Source: Gammaproteobacteria bacterium
GTDB taxonomy: Bacteria > Pseudomonadota > Gammaproteobacteria > S144-34
NCBI GenBank assembly: GCA_015494165.1
Contig: WGBS01000275.1
Location: 1-10,047 of the forward strand
Length of the DNA: 10,047 bases
Reading direction: 5' to 3'
Position 1 is the first letter of the stretch. Each line of letters starts with the position of its first letter. Positions 1 to 6,246 of the stretch are shown here, in pieces. The notes under the pieces are model-generated. The model was not told where the DNA came from and ran no database searches. It saw nothing but the letters and a program-made list of their open reading frames with translations. Position numbers and translations under genes: made by a program.

Positions 1-125
1 GACCAATAGTCTGCCAAAGGGCCGCAGACCGCGCAAGGGACCCCCATCGCCTCCGGCGGGCAGGGACGCCCGGAGGCGATGGGGGTCCCTTGCGCGGTCT
101 GCGGCCCTTTGGCAGACTATTGGTC
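1..125. repeat. Perfect 56-bp inverted repeat with 13-nt loop, at window edge
   Basis: Bases 1-56 are the exact reverse complement of 70-125, and 57-69 form the loop. The right arm ends 6 bp before the initiator tRNA. As RNA or single-stranded DNA this would be a 125-nt hairpin with no mismatch. The right arm is probably the genuine sequence upstream of the tRNA and may hold its promoter. No good -35/-10 pair stands out in it: TTGCGC at 90-95 and GACTAT at 115-120 are poorly spaced. The left arm starts exactly at base 1, which is what a fold-back chimera at a contig end would look like. A natural palindrome cannot be excluded. No transposase, integrase or T-tract is associated with it. Confidence 0.95.
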
Positions 126-131
126 GCCGGA

Positions 132-208
<77 letters not shown>

Positions 209-288
209 ATACCTTGGCAGCGTCCCTTCGAGCGTTTTCACGCGCCGCCCGCGGGGCACAGCGTCAGCGGGACTTGGACGACGGAACA

Positions 289-322
289 GAGGCCTGGCAT
301 TCGATGCCGGGCCTTTTTGTTT
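289..322 (+). terminator. Intrinsic terminator after the initiator tRNA
   Basis: A 10-bp stem, GGCCTGGCAT (291-300) with ATGCCGGGCC (304-313) containing one G-U pair, closes a 3-nt TCG loop. It is followed by TTTTTGTTT (314-322). This is a textbook Rho-independent terminator about 80 nt past the tRNA 3' end, so the tRNA is probably made largely as its own transcript. Between it and the next start codon at 456 I see no convincing sigma70 promoter. Confidence 0.9.
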
Positions 323-455
323 GGAATATCAGGCAAGAGATTGAGGGTTAAGGGAAACCTCGCTGGGGCGCCGCCATCTGGGGCGGTCGCGCACGCGCGC
401 GGCAGGGACGGCGGGACCCGTTCGGGGGAGCGCGCGGCGCGGCGGGAGGGCCTCG

Positions 456-887
456 GTGGGGCGGCGCGCTGAGCGTCGCGAGGCGCTCGCGCGCGCCTGG
501 CCGCAGAACCGCTTCGCCGCGGAGGCGGAGCGGGTCGTCGCCTCGCTGCCGCCCTGGTTCCGGGATCGGGTCGAGAACGTGGCCTTCTTCGTCACGGAGT
601 GGCCGCCCGCCGAGGTGCTGCGCGAGATGGGGATCGACGATCCCCTCGGCCTGCTCGGGCTCTACCGGGGGGTGCCGCTCCCCGAGCGCGGGGGCGGGAC
701 CGGCTACGGCCATGGGGAGCTGCCGGACACCATCCATCTCTACCGCCAGCCCATCCTCGCCTGGTGCGCCGAGGAGGGCGAGGACGTCGCCGCCTGCATC
801 CGCGAGACCGTGCTGCACGAGCTCGGCCACTACCTGGGGCTGGACGACGAGGCGCTCGAGCGGCTCGATGGGGGCGGGGGCGGCTGA
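456..887 (+). CDS. Minimal zincin-like metallopeptidase family protein
   Basis: A 143-aa cytoplasmic protein with no signal peptide or membrane segment. It resembles the small metallopeptidase family once listed as DUF1025 (possible zincin), whose members are about 110-140 aa; its substrate is not known. The conserved features are an N-terminal helix leading into LPPWFRDRVENVAFFVTEWP (31-50), a GLYRGVPLPER segment (68-78), DTIHLYRQPI (91-100) and a C-terminal HELGHYLGLDD (121-131). H121, E122 and H125 form the HExxH zinc and catalytic motif, and D131 (or D130) is the likely third ligand of HExxHxxGxxD. The start is GTG 456, chosen because GGGAGGG (444-450) lies 5 nt upstream and the N-terminus matches the family length. 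It ends in a poly-Gly tail. It stands alone between the tRNA terminator and the rimP promoter, on the same strand as the operon; a functional link to the operon is not shown. Confidence 0.85.
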   Translation: MGRRAERREALARAWPQNRFAAEAERVVASLPPWFRDRVENVAFFVTEWPPAEVLREMGIDDPLGLLGLYRGVPLPERGGGTGYGHGELPDTIHLYRQPILAWCAEEGEDVAACIRETVLHELGHYLGLDDEALERLDGGGGG

Positions 888-900
888 GCGCGCCGGCGCG

Positions 901-929
901 TTGCCGCTCCCGCACGGAAAGTGTAAAAT
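901..929 (+). promoter_or_regulatory. Sigma70-type promoter for the rimP-nusA-infB operon
   Basis: TTGCCG (901-906, 4 of 6 to TTGACA) is 17 bp from TAAAAT (924-929, 5 of 6 to TATAAT), and start is predicted near A936. It is an AT-rich island in otherwise very GC-rich sequence, 14 bp after the metallopeptidase stop. The segment after the -10 is GC-rich (TGCGGC), a trait of promoters repressed by ppGpp/DksA in gammaproteobacteria; that regulation is inference. Confidence 0.7.
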
Positions 930-999
930 TGCGGCATCCCGTGGGATGGCGCCGCGCGAGGGATGCGCGCGGCGAGGGCGACAAGCGCACGCACGAGGG

Positions 1000-1020
1000 G
1001 GCCCCGCACGGGGCCTTTTT
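1000..1020 (+). terminator. Terminator-like hairpin T1 in the rimP leader
   Basis: GGCCCC (1000-1005) pairs with GGGGCC (1010-1015) around loop GCAC and is followed directly by TTTTT (1016-1020). It lies about 65-80 nt after the predicted start of the operon transcript and 113 nt after the metallopeptidase stop. It could end the metallopeptidase mRNA, attenuate the rimP operon, or both. Confidence 0.75.
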
Positions 1021-1085
1021 CGTGGCGGCGGCGTCGCCCGCCGGCCCGCCCGCAGGGCGGGGCCCGACAAGGGCGCGCTGAGTGG

Positions 1086-1111
1086 GTGGGCCGTGGGCCC
1101 ACTTTTTGTTT
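1086..1111 (+). terminator. Terminator-like hairpin T2 directly upstream of rimP
   Basis: GTGGGCC (1086-1092) pairs perfectly with GGCCCAC (1096-1102) around loop GTG, then TTTTTGTTT (1103-1111). The T-tract abuts the rimP ribosome-binding site (GAGGCGG, 1112-1118). An alternative stem, AGTGGG (1081-1086) with CCCACT (1098-1103), competes for the same 3' arm and could act as a weak antiterminator. Confidence 0.8.
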
Positions 1112-1121
1112 GAGGCGGACG

Positions 1122-1571
1122 ATGCGCAGGGAGACGGCACTGGAGGCGCTGCTCGAGCCGGCGGTGAGCCGGCTCGGCTACGAGCTCGTGGGCGTGGAGT
1201 ACCACGGCGGCCGCCGTGCGCTGCTGCGGCTCTACATCGACCGCGAGGGTGGCGTAAGCGTGGAGGACTGCCAGCGCGTCAGCCGCCAGGTGAGCGGCCT
1301 CCTGGACGTGGAGGACCCCATCCCGGGGCCGTACACGCTGGAGGTGTCCTCACCGGGGCTGGACCGCCCGCTGTTTCGGGCGGAGGACTTCCAGCGCTTC
1401 GCGGGACGCGAGGTGCGCATCCGCACGGACGTGCCCCTGGAGGGGCGGCGCAACTTCCGCGGGGTGCTGCGCGGGCTGCGGGGCGGTGAGGTGCTCGTCG
1501 AGGTCGACGGCGCCGAGTTCGCGCTGCCCGTGGAGAGGATCGAGCAGGCGCGGCTCGTGCCCGAGCTGTGA
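1122..1571 (+). CDS. rimP: Ribosome maturation factor RimP
   Basis: The protein (149 aa, against about 150 in E. coli) binds the free 30S subunit and is needed for its late maturation, acting around S12 and the central pseudoknot. Two domains are visible: an N-terminal alpha/beta domain (about 1-75) with GYELVGVEY (19-27) and LLRLYID (34-40), and a C-terminal SH3-like barrel (about 85-149). Between them is the family signature LEVSSPGLDRPL (73-84). ATG 1122 is the start because GAGGCGG lies just upstream and MRRETALEALLEP aligns with the family N-terminus. The frame is open further upstream to 963, but that stretch translates hairpins and T-tracts of the leader. It is first gene of the operon, 34 nt before nusA, and is preceded at once by an intrinsic terminator. 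Confidence 0.96.
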   Translation: MRRETALEALLEPAVSRLGYELVGVEYHGGRRALLRLYIDREGGVSVEDCQRVSRQVSGLLDVEDPIPGPYTLEVSSPGLDRPLFRAEDFQRFAGREVRIRTDVPLEGRRNFRGVLRGLRGGEVLVEVDGAEFALPVERIEQARLVPEL

Positions 1572-1605
1572 GCGGGCGGGCGGCGCGTTCGGAGGCAGGC
1601 AGGCG

Positions 1606-3249
1606 ATGGGCAAAGAGATCCTGAACGTGGTGGACGTCGTCTCGGCGGAGAAGGGCGTCGACAAGGAGGTGATCTTCGAGGCGCTGGAGGCGGCGCTCGC
1701 CTCGGCGGCGAAGAAGAAGCACGGGGGCGACATCGACGTGCGGGTCGAGATCGACCGCGACACGGGCGACTACCGCACCTTCCGGCGCTGGGAGATCGTG
1801 CCGGACGAGGAGGAGCTGGAGGCGCCGGAGCGCCAGATGCACCTGAGCGAGGCGCGCAAGCGCGACCCCGAGGCCGAGGTCGGCGGCTACATCGAGGAGC
1901 CGATGGAGAACGTCGCCTTCGGGCGCATCGCGGCGCAGGCGGCCAAGCAGGTCATCGTGCAGAAGGTGCGCGAGGCCGAGCGCGCGCAGGTGGTCGAGCA
2001 GTTCAAGGACCGTGTGGGCGAGATGCTCACGGGCGTGGTCAAGCGCGTCGAGCGCGGCAACGCCTACATCGACCTCGGCGGCAACGCCGAGGCCATCATC
2101 CCGCGCGAGGAGATGATCCCGCGCGAGGCGCTGCGCCCCGGCGACCGCGTGCGGTGCTACCTCTACGACGTGCGCTCCGAGCCGCGCGGCCCGCAGCTCT
2201 TCTGCAGCCGCACGCGCCCGGAGCTGCTGATCGAGCTCTTCAAGCTCGAGGTGCCGGAGGCGGGCCAGGGGCTGGTGGAGATCGTGGGTGCCGCGCGCGA
2301 CCCGGGCTCGCGCGCCAAGATCGCGGTCCGCTCGAACGACCCGCGCATCGACCCCGTCGGCGCCTGCGTCGGCATGCGCGGCTCGCGCGTGCAGTCGGTC
2401 TCGAACGAGCTCGCCGGCGAGCGCATCGACATCATCCTGTGGGACGAGAATCCGGCGCAGTTCATCATCAACGCCATGTCGCCGGCCGAGGTGGTGTCGA
2501 TGGTGCTCGACGAGGAGACGCGCACCGCCGACGTCGCCGTGCCCGAGCACCAGCTCTCGCAGGCCATCGGCCGCGGGGGCCAGAACGTGCGGCTCGCGAG
2601 CGAGCTCACCGGCTGGCAGATCAACGTCATGACCGAGGCCGAGGCCGCGGAGAAGAGCGAGCGCGAGGCGCAGGCCCTGGTGCAGATGTTCATGGAGCAG
2701 CTCGACGTGGACGAGGAGGTCGCCCAGATCCTGGTGCAGGAGGGCTTCTCCAGCATCGAGGAGGTGGCCTACGTGCCGGCGAGCGAGATGCTCGAGATCG
2801 AGGAGTTCGACGAGGAGATTGTCGAGGAGCTGCGCAACCGCGCGCGCGACGTGCTGCTCACGCGGGCGCTGGCCGAGGCCGAGCAGAAGAGCGGGGCGCG
2901 CCCCGCGGACGACCTGCTCGCCCTCGAGGGCATGGACGAGGAGCTCGCCTACCGCCTCGCCGAGAAGGGGGTGGTCACGCAGGAGGATCTGGCCGAGCTC
3001 TCGACCGACGAGCTGGTCGAGCTCGCGGGGATCGACGAGGAGCGGGCCGCCAAGCTCATCATGGCGGCGCGTGCGCCCTGGTTCGAGGAGGCCGCCGAGG
3101 AGACGGGCGCGGCGGAGACGGCCGAGGAGGCGGGCGCGCAGCCGGAGGCCGCGGCGGCGGATGCGCCGGCGCAGGAGGCCGAGCCGGCCGCCGCCGGCGA
3201 GGGGCGGGCCGCGGTGGGCGAGCCGCAGCCGAGCGGGCAGGGCGGCTGA
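1606..3249 (+). CDS. nusA: Transcription termination/antitermination factor NusA
   Basis: NusA (547 aa) binds RNA polymerase near the RNA exit channel and modulates pausing, intrinsic termination and rRNA antitermination. Domains in order: RNAP-binding N-terminal domain (1-130), S1 domain (about 135-200, with GVVKRVERGNAYIDLGG from 143), KH1 (GMRG at 256-259) and KH2 (GRGG at 322-325). Two acidic repeats follow, AR1 (about 365-430) and AR2 (about 435-493); these bind the alpha-CTD and relieve autoinhibition in E. coli and are typical of Gammaproteobacteria. E. coli NusA ends (495 aa) near the point matching WF at 492-493. Here about 54 further residues form an Ala/Glu/Pro-rich, acidic, probably disordered tail. 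The start is ATG 1606, with GGAGG at 1591-1595 and the family N-terminus MGKEILNVVD. The open frame upstream overlaps rimP and is not used. NusA is the likely autoregulator of the leader. Confidence 0.98.
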   Translation: MGKEILNVVDVVSAEKGVDKEVIFEALEAALASAAKKKHGGDIDVRVEIDRDTGDYRTFRRWEIVPDEEELEAPERQMHLSEARKRDPEAEVGGYIEEPMENVAFGRIAAQAAKQVIVQKVREAERAQVVEQFKDRVGEMLTGVVKRVERGNAYIDLGGNAEAIIPREEMIPREALRPGDRVRCYLYDVRSEPRGPQLFCSRTRPELLIELFKLEVPEAGQGLVEIVGAARDPGSRAKIAVRSNDPRIDPVGACVGMRGSRVQSVSNELAGERIDIILWDENPAQFIINAMSPAEVVSMVLDEETRTADVAVPEHQLSQAIGRGGQNVRLASELTGWQINVMTEAEAAEKSEREAQALVQMFMEQLDVDEEVAQILVQEGFSSIEEVAYVPASEMLEIEEFDEEIVEELRNRARDVLLTRALAEAEQKSGARPADDLLALEGMDEELAYRLAEKGVVTQEDLAELSTDELVELAGIDEERAAKLIMAARAPWFEEAAEETGAAETAEEAGAQPEAAAADAPAQEAEPAAAGEGRAAVGEPQPSGQGG

Positions 3250-3283
3250 GGCGGCACGGGACAACAGCGGTACGGGTGAGACG

Positions 3284-5803
3284 ATGCCTGAGGTGAGGGT
3301 CAAGGATCTGGCGGCGGAGGTGCGCGTGCCGGTCGAGAAGCTGCTCGAGCAGCTCAAGGAGGCGGGCCTGCCCGCCGAAGGGCCGGAGGCGACCATCAGC
3401 GACGAGCACAAGCTCAAGCTGCTCGCCTACCTGCGGCGGACGAAGGAGGAAGCCGCCGGGGCCGAGGCGGAGCCGAAGAAGATCACGCTCAAGCGCAAGA
3501 CGGTGCGCGAGCTGCGGGTCTCGGGCGCCCAGGGCCGCACCACCAAGACGGTGAACGTGGAGGTGCGCCGGCGCAAGACGTACGTCAAGCGCAGTGTCGT
3601 GGCCGAGGAGGAGGCGCGGCGCAAGGCCGAGGAGGAGGCGCGCCGGCGCGCCGAGGAGGAGGCCCGGCGCGAGGCCGAGGAGGCCGCGCGCGCGCAGGCC
3701 GAGGCCGAGCGCGCCGCCGAGGAGGCCGCCCGACGTGCCGCGGAGGAGGCCGCGCGCCAGGCCGCCGAGGAAGCGGCGCGCCAGGCGGCGGAGGAGGCCG
3801 CGCGCCAGGCGGCCGAGGAGGAGGCGCGGCGCAAGGCCGAGGAGGAGCGCCGCCGCGCGGAGGCGGCGAAGCCGGCCGCCGAGGCCCGGCCCGCCGAGGC
3901 CGAGCGCAAGACCAAGTACGGGCGCCAGGAGCTGCACGTCGCCGCGGCCAAGAGCGGCAAGCGGCGCAAGCGCCAGCGCGTGCGCACGAGCGTCGCCGTC
4001 TCCACGCAGCCCAAGCACGGCTTCGAGCGTCCCACCGCGCCGGTGGTGCGCGAGGTCGAGATCCCGGAGACCCTCACGGTGGGCGAGCTTGCCAAGCGCA
4101 TGGCGGTCAAGCCCGCCGAGGTCATCAAGACGCTCATGGGCATGGGCGTGATGGCCACCATCAACCAGTCCCTCGACCAGGACACCGCCACCCTGGTGGT
4201 CGAGGAGATGGGCCACAAGGCCAAGCCCGTGCGCGAGGAGGACGTCGAGCAGGCGCTGCTCGCCGAGGCGGCGGTGGAGGCCGAGCCTGAGCCGCGCCCC
4301 CCCGTGGTCACGGTCATGGGGCACGTGGACCACGGCAAGACCTCCCTGCTCGACTACATCCGCCGCACGCGCGTCGCCGCGGGCGAGGCCGGCGGCATCA
4401 CCCAGCACATCGGCGCCTACCACGTCGACACCGACAAGGGCACCATCACCTTCGTCGACACGCCGGGCCACGCCGCCTTCACGGCCATGCGCGCGCGCGG
4501 CGCCAAGGTGACGGACATCGTGGTGCTGGTGGTCGCGGCCGACGACGGCGTCATGCCGCAGACGCTAGAGGCCATCCAGCACGCGCGCGCCGCGGGCGTG
4601 CCCATCGTCGTCGCCGTCAACAAGATCGACAAGCCCGAGGCCGATCCCGAGCGGGTGCGCAACGAGCTCGCCCAGCACGAGGTCATCCCCGAGGAGTGGG
4701 GCGGCGACACGATCTTCGTCAACGTCTCGGCCAAGACGGGGCAGGGCATCGACGAGCTGCTCGAGGCCATCCTGCTGCAGGCCGAGATCCTCGAGCTCAA
4801 GGCGGTGCGCAAGGGGCCGGCGCGCGGCGTGGTCCTGGAGGCCAAGCTCGACCGGGGCCGCGGCCCGGTGGCGACCATCCTCGTGCAGCAGGGCACCCTG
4901 CGCAAGGGCGACATCGTGCTGTGCGGGCGCACCTGGGGACGTGTGCGCGCGCTCTTCGACGAGAACGGCCGCCAGGTGCAGGAGGCGGGGCCCTCCATCC
5001 CGGTCGAGATCACGGGCCTTTCGGGCGTGCCCGAGGCGGGCGACGAGCTCGTCGTCGTCGGCGACGAGCGCAAGGCGCGCGAGGTCGCCGAGCTGCGCGA
5101 GCGCAAGTTCCGCGAGGCGCAGCAGGCGAGCCAGCAGGCCGCGCGCCTGGAGGAGCTGTTCTCGCAGATGAAGGAGGGCGAGGCGCAGGCGCTCAACCTG
5201 ATCATCAAGGCCGACGTGCACGGCTCGGTGGAGGCGCTGCGCGAGGCGCTCGCCAAGCTCTCCACCGACGAGGTGCAGGTGCGGGTGATCGCCGCGGGCA
5301 TCGGCGGCATCACGGAGTCCGACGTGCACCTGGCGCAGGCCTCGCGCGCCATCATCATCGGCTTCAACGTGCGCGCCGACGCCGCCGCACGCGCCGCCAT
5401 CGAGTCCTCGGGCGTGGAGGTGCGCTACTACAGCGTCATCTACGACGTCATCGAGGACGTCAAGAAGGCCATCGAGGGCATGCTCGAGCCGGAGGTCAAG
5501 GAGCGCATCGTCGGCATCGCCGAGGTGCGCCAGGTCTTCCGCCACCCCAAGTTCGGCGCCATCGCAGGCTGCATGGTCACCGAGGGCGTGGTGCGGCGCG
5601 GGCTGCCCATCCGGGTGCTGCGCGACAACGTCGTCATCTTCGAGGGCGAGCTCGAGTCCTTGCGCCGCTACAAGGAGGACGTCAACGAGGTCAAGGCCGG
5701 CATGGAGTGCGGCATCGGCGTGCGCAACTACAACGACGTGCGCGAGGGCGACCAGATCGAGGTCTTCGAGCGCGTCGAGGTCGCCCGCACGGTCGACGCC
5801 TGA
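3284..5803 (+). CDS. infB: Translation initiation factor IF-2
   Basis: IF2 (839 aa; E. coli 890) is the GTPase that places fMet-tRNA on the 30S subunit and promotes 50S joining. Domains in order: an IF2_N module (about 1-50), a charged linker, a long Ala/Glu/Arg helix (107-192), a basic stretch (about 205-235) and a second IF2_N-type module (about 260-310). The G domain has G1 GHVDHGKT (346-353), G3 DTPGH (392-396), G4 NKID (446-449) and G5 SAK (482-484). Domain II, the C1 region and the fMet-binding C2 region (from about 745, RIVGIAEVRQVF) complete the protein. All GTPase motifs are intact. ATG 3284 is chosen because MPEVRVKDLA is the family N-terminus; the ribosome-binding site GGGTGAG (3274-3280) is modest. 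Translation is probably helped by coupling to nusA, 34 nt upstream. No clear internal start like that of the shorter E. coli IF2 isoforms was found. Confidence 0.98.
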   Translation: MPEVRVKDLAAEVRVPVEKLLEQLKEAGLPAEGPEATISDEHKLKLLAYLRRTKEEAAGAEAEPKKITLKRKTVRELRVSGAQGRTTKTVNVEVRRRKTYVKRSVVAEEEARRKAEEEARRRAEEEARREAEEAARAQAEAERAAEEAARRAAEEAARQAAEEAARQAAEEAARQAAEEEARRKAEEERRRAEAAKPAAEARPAEAERKTKYGRQELHVAAAKSGKRRKRQRVRTSVAVSTQPKHGFERPTAPVVREVEIPETLTVGELAKRMAVKPAEVIKTLMGMGVMATINQSLDQDTATLVVEEMGHKAKPVREEDVEQALLAEAAVEAEPEPRPPVVTVMGHVDHGKTSLLDYIRRTRVAAGEAGGITQHIGAYHVDTDKGTITFVDTPGHAAFTAMRARGAKVTDIVVLVVAADDGVMPQTLEAIQHARAAGVPIVVAVNKIDKPEADPERVRNELAQHEVIPEEWGGDTIFVNVSAKTGQGIDELLEAILLQAEILELKAVRKGPARGVVLEAKLDRGRGPVATILVQQGTLRKGDIVLCGRTWGRVRALFDENGRQVQEAGPSIPVEITGLSGVPEAGDELVVVGDERKAREVAELRERKFREAQQASQQAARLEELFSQMKEGEAQALNLIIKADVHGSVEALREALAKLSTDEVQVRVIAAGIGGITESDVHLAQASRAIIIGFNVRADAAARAAIESSGVEVRYYSVIYDVIEDVKKAIEGMLEPEVKERIVGIAEVRQVFRHPKFGAIAGCMVTEGVVRRGLPIRVLRDNVVIFEGELESLRRYKEDVNEVKAGMECGIGVRNYNDVREGDQIEVFERVEVARTVDA
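3602..3859 (+). repeat. Octapeptide-coding repeat tract within infB
   Basis: IF2 residues 107-192 consist of about ten copies of an 8-residue unit. The forms grade from AEEEARRK/R/E through AAEEAARQ (three near-identical copies at 152-175) back to AEEEARRK, with one irregular break at 139-143 (AEAER). At DNA level the three central copies are 24-nt units differing at a few third positions. The pattern predicts a long, stable, charged single alpha-helix. E. coli IF2 carries a similar Glu/Ala/Arg-rich region, so this is a normal but expandable linker. Confidence 0.85.
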
Positions 5804-5816
5804 GCCGGGGGGCACG

Positions 5817-6197
5817 GTGCCGAAGGAATACCCCAGGGCCCGCCGGGTCGGGGAGCAGATCCAGCGCGAGCTGGCCGAGCTCGTGCGCAGCGAGCTCAAG
5901 GACCCGCGCGTGGGCATGGTCACGATCATGGACGTGGAGGTGAGCGCCGACCTCGCCCACGCCAAGGTCTACGTCTCCAGCCTCGAGCCGGAGGAGGACC
6001 TCGACGCGGCGGTCGCCGCTCTCAACCGCGCGGCCGGCTTCCTGCGCGGGCGCCTCGGGCGGCGGCTGCACATCCGCACCGTGCCCGAGCTGCGCTTCCT
6101 GCGCGACGACTCGGTCGAGCGCGGCGTGCGCCTGACGCACCTCATCGACGAGGTGGTGGCGAAGGAGCGCGGAGGCGGGGGCGAGGGAGAAGGCTGA
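5817..6197 (+). CDS. rbfA: Ribosome-binding factor A
   Basis: RbfA (126 aa; E. coli 133) is a cold-shock-linked 30S assembly factor that binds near the 16S 5' helix 1 and the 3' end during late maturation. The single type II KH-like domain is recognisable from YPRARRVGEQIQRELAELV (5-23), DPRVGMVTI (29-37), AKVYVS (49-54) and the interrupted-helix AxG motif A72-A73-G74. VPELRFLRDDS (89-99) follows. The C-terminus is a short Gly/Glu-rich tail. The start is GTG 5817, preceded by a G-rich ribosome-binding site (about 5806-5812) and matching the family start MAKE/MPKEY. It begins 13 nt after infB, so the two are surely co-transcribed. Confidence 0.97.
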   Translation: MPKEYPRARRVGEQIQRELAELVRSELKDPRVGMVTIMDVEVSADLAHAKVYVSSLEPEEDLDAAVAALNRAAGFLRGRLGRRLHIRTVPELRFLRDDSVERGVRLTHLIDEVVAKERGGGGEGEG

Positions 6198-6204
6198 GCA
6201 CGGG

Positions 6205-6227
6205 GTCGGCGCGGGGGCCGCGCCGAC
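6205..6227 (+). other. Perfect 10-bp GC hairpin in the rbfA-truB gap
   Basis: GTCGGCGCGG (6205-6214) is perfectly complementary to CCGCGCCGAC (6218-6227) around a GGG loop. It lies 7 nt after the rbfA stop and 10 nt before the truB ribosome-binding site (GGGGAGG, 6238-6244). No T-tract follows, so it is not a standard intrinsic terminator. It could set differential stability or processing of the two mRNA halves; this role is inference. Confidence 0.8.
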
Positions 6228-6246
6228 GGTCGCGGACGGGGAGGTG

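Larger units (their letters stand above)
936..1121 (+). promoter_or_regulatory. Structured leader of rimP operon with tandem attenuator-like hairpins
   Basis: From the predicted start to the rimP ATG, the leader of about 186 nt holds four hairpins. They are a 9-bp GC stem (950-958 with 966-974, loop AGGGATG), a terminator-like stem at 1000-1015, a 7-bp stem CCCGCCC/GGGCGGG (1045-1051 with 1055-1061), and a terminator-like stem at 1086-1102. The 5' end CATCCC (935-940) is complementary to GGGATG both at 943-948 and in the first hairpin loop (960-965), allowing alternative pairings. In E. coli, NusA autoregulates its operon and terminators lie upstream of rimP. That this leader does the same job is inference. 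Confidence 0.55.

Noticed and set aside
90..123. A sigma70 promoter for the initiator tRNA within the right arm of the palindrome.
   Set aside because: TTGCGC at 90-95 is 18-19 bp from AGACTA/GACTAT, each only about half-matching. It is too weak to annotate, although some promoter must exist or the tRNA depends on upstream transcription.
317..455. A promoter for the metallopeptidase in the relatively AT-rich stretch after the tRNA terminator.
   Set aside because: TTGTTT, TTGGAA and TTGAGG occur, but none has a TATAAT-like hexamer at 16-19 bp.
946..1113. Possible leader peptide starting at ATG 946 and ending just before rimP.
   Set aside because: There is no Shine-Dalgarno sequence, the composition is ordinary GC-rich Arg/Gly/Ala/Pro, and no run of regulatory codons is seen.
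963..1121. An upstream extension of the rimP frame that would add 53 residues.
   Set aside because: The extension translates leader hairpins and T-tracts into Arg/Pro-rich sequence. ATG 1122 has a good ribosome-binding site and matches the RimP N-terminus.
1279..3417. A 712-codon open frame on the minus strand across rimP, nusA and the infB start.
   Set aside because: It is a shadow of GC-rich coding sequence in the opposite strand: Leu/Arg/Asp/His-rich translation with no family motif, covering intact NusA.
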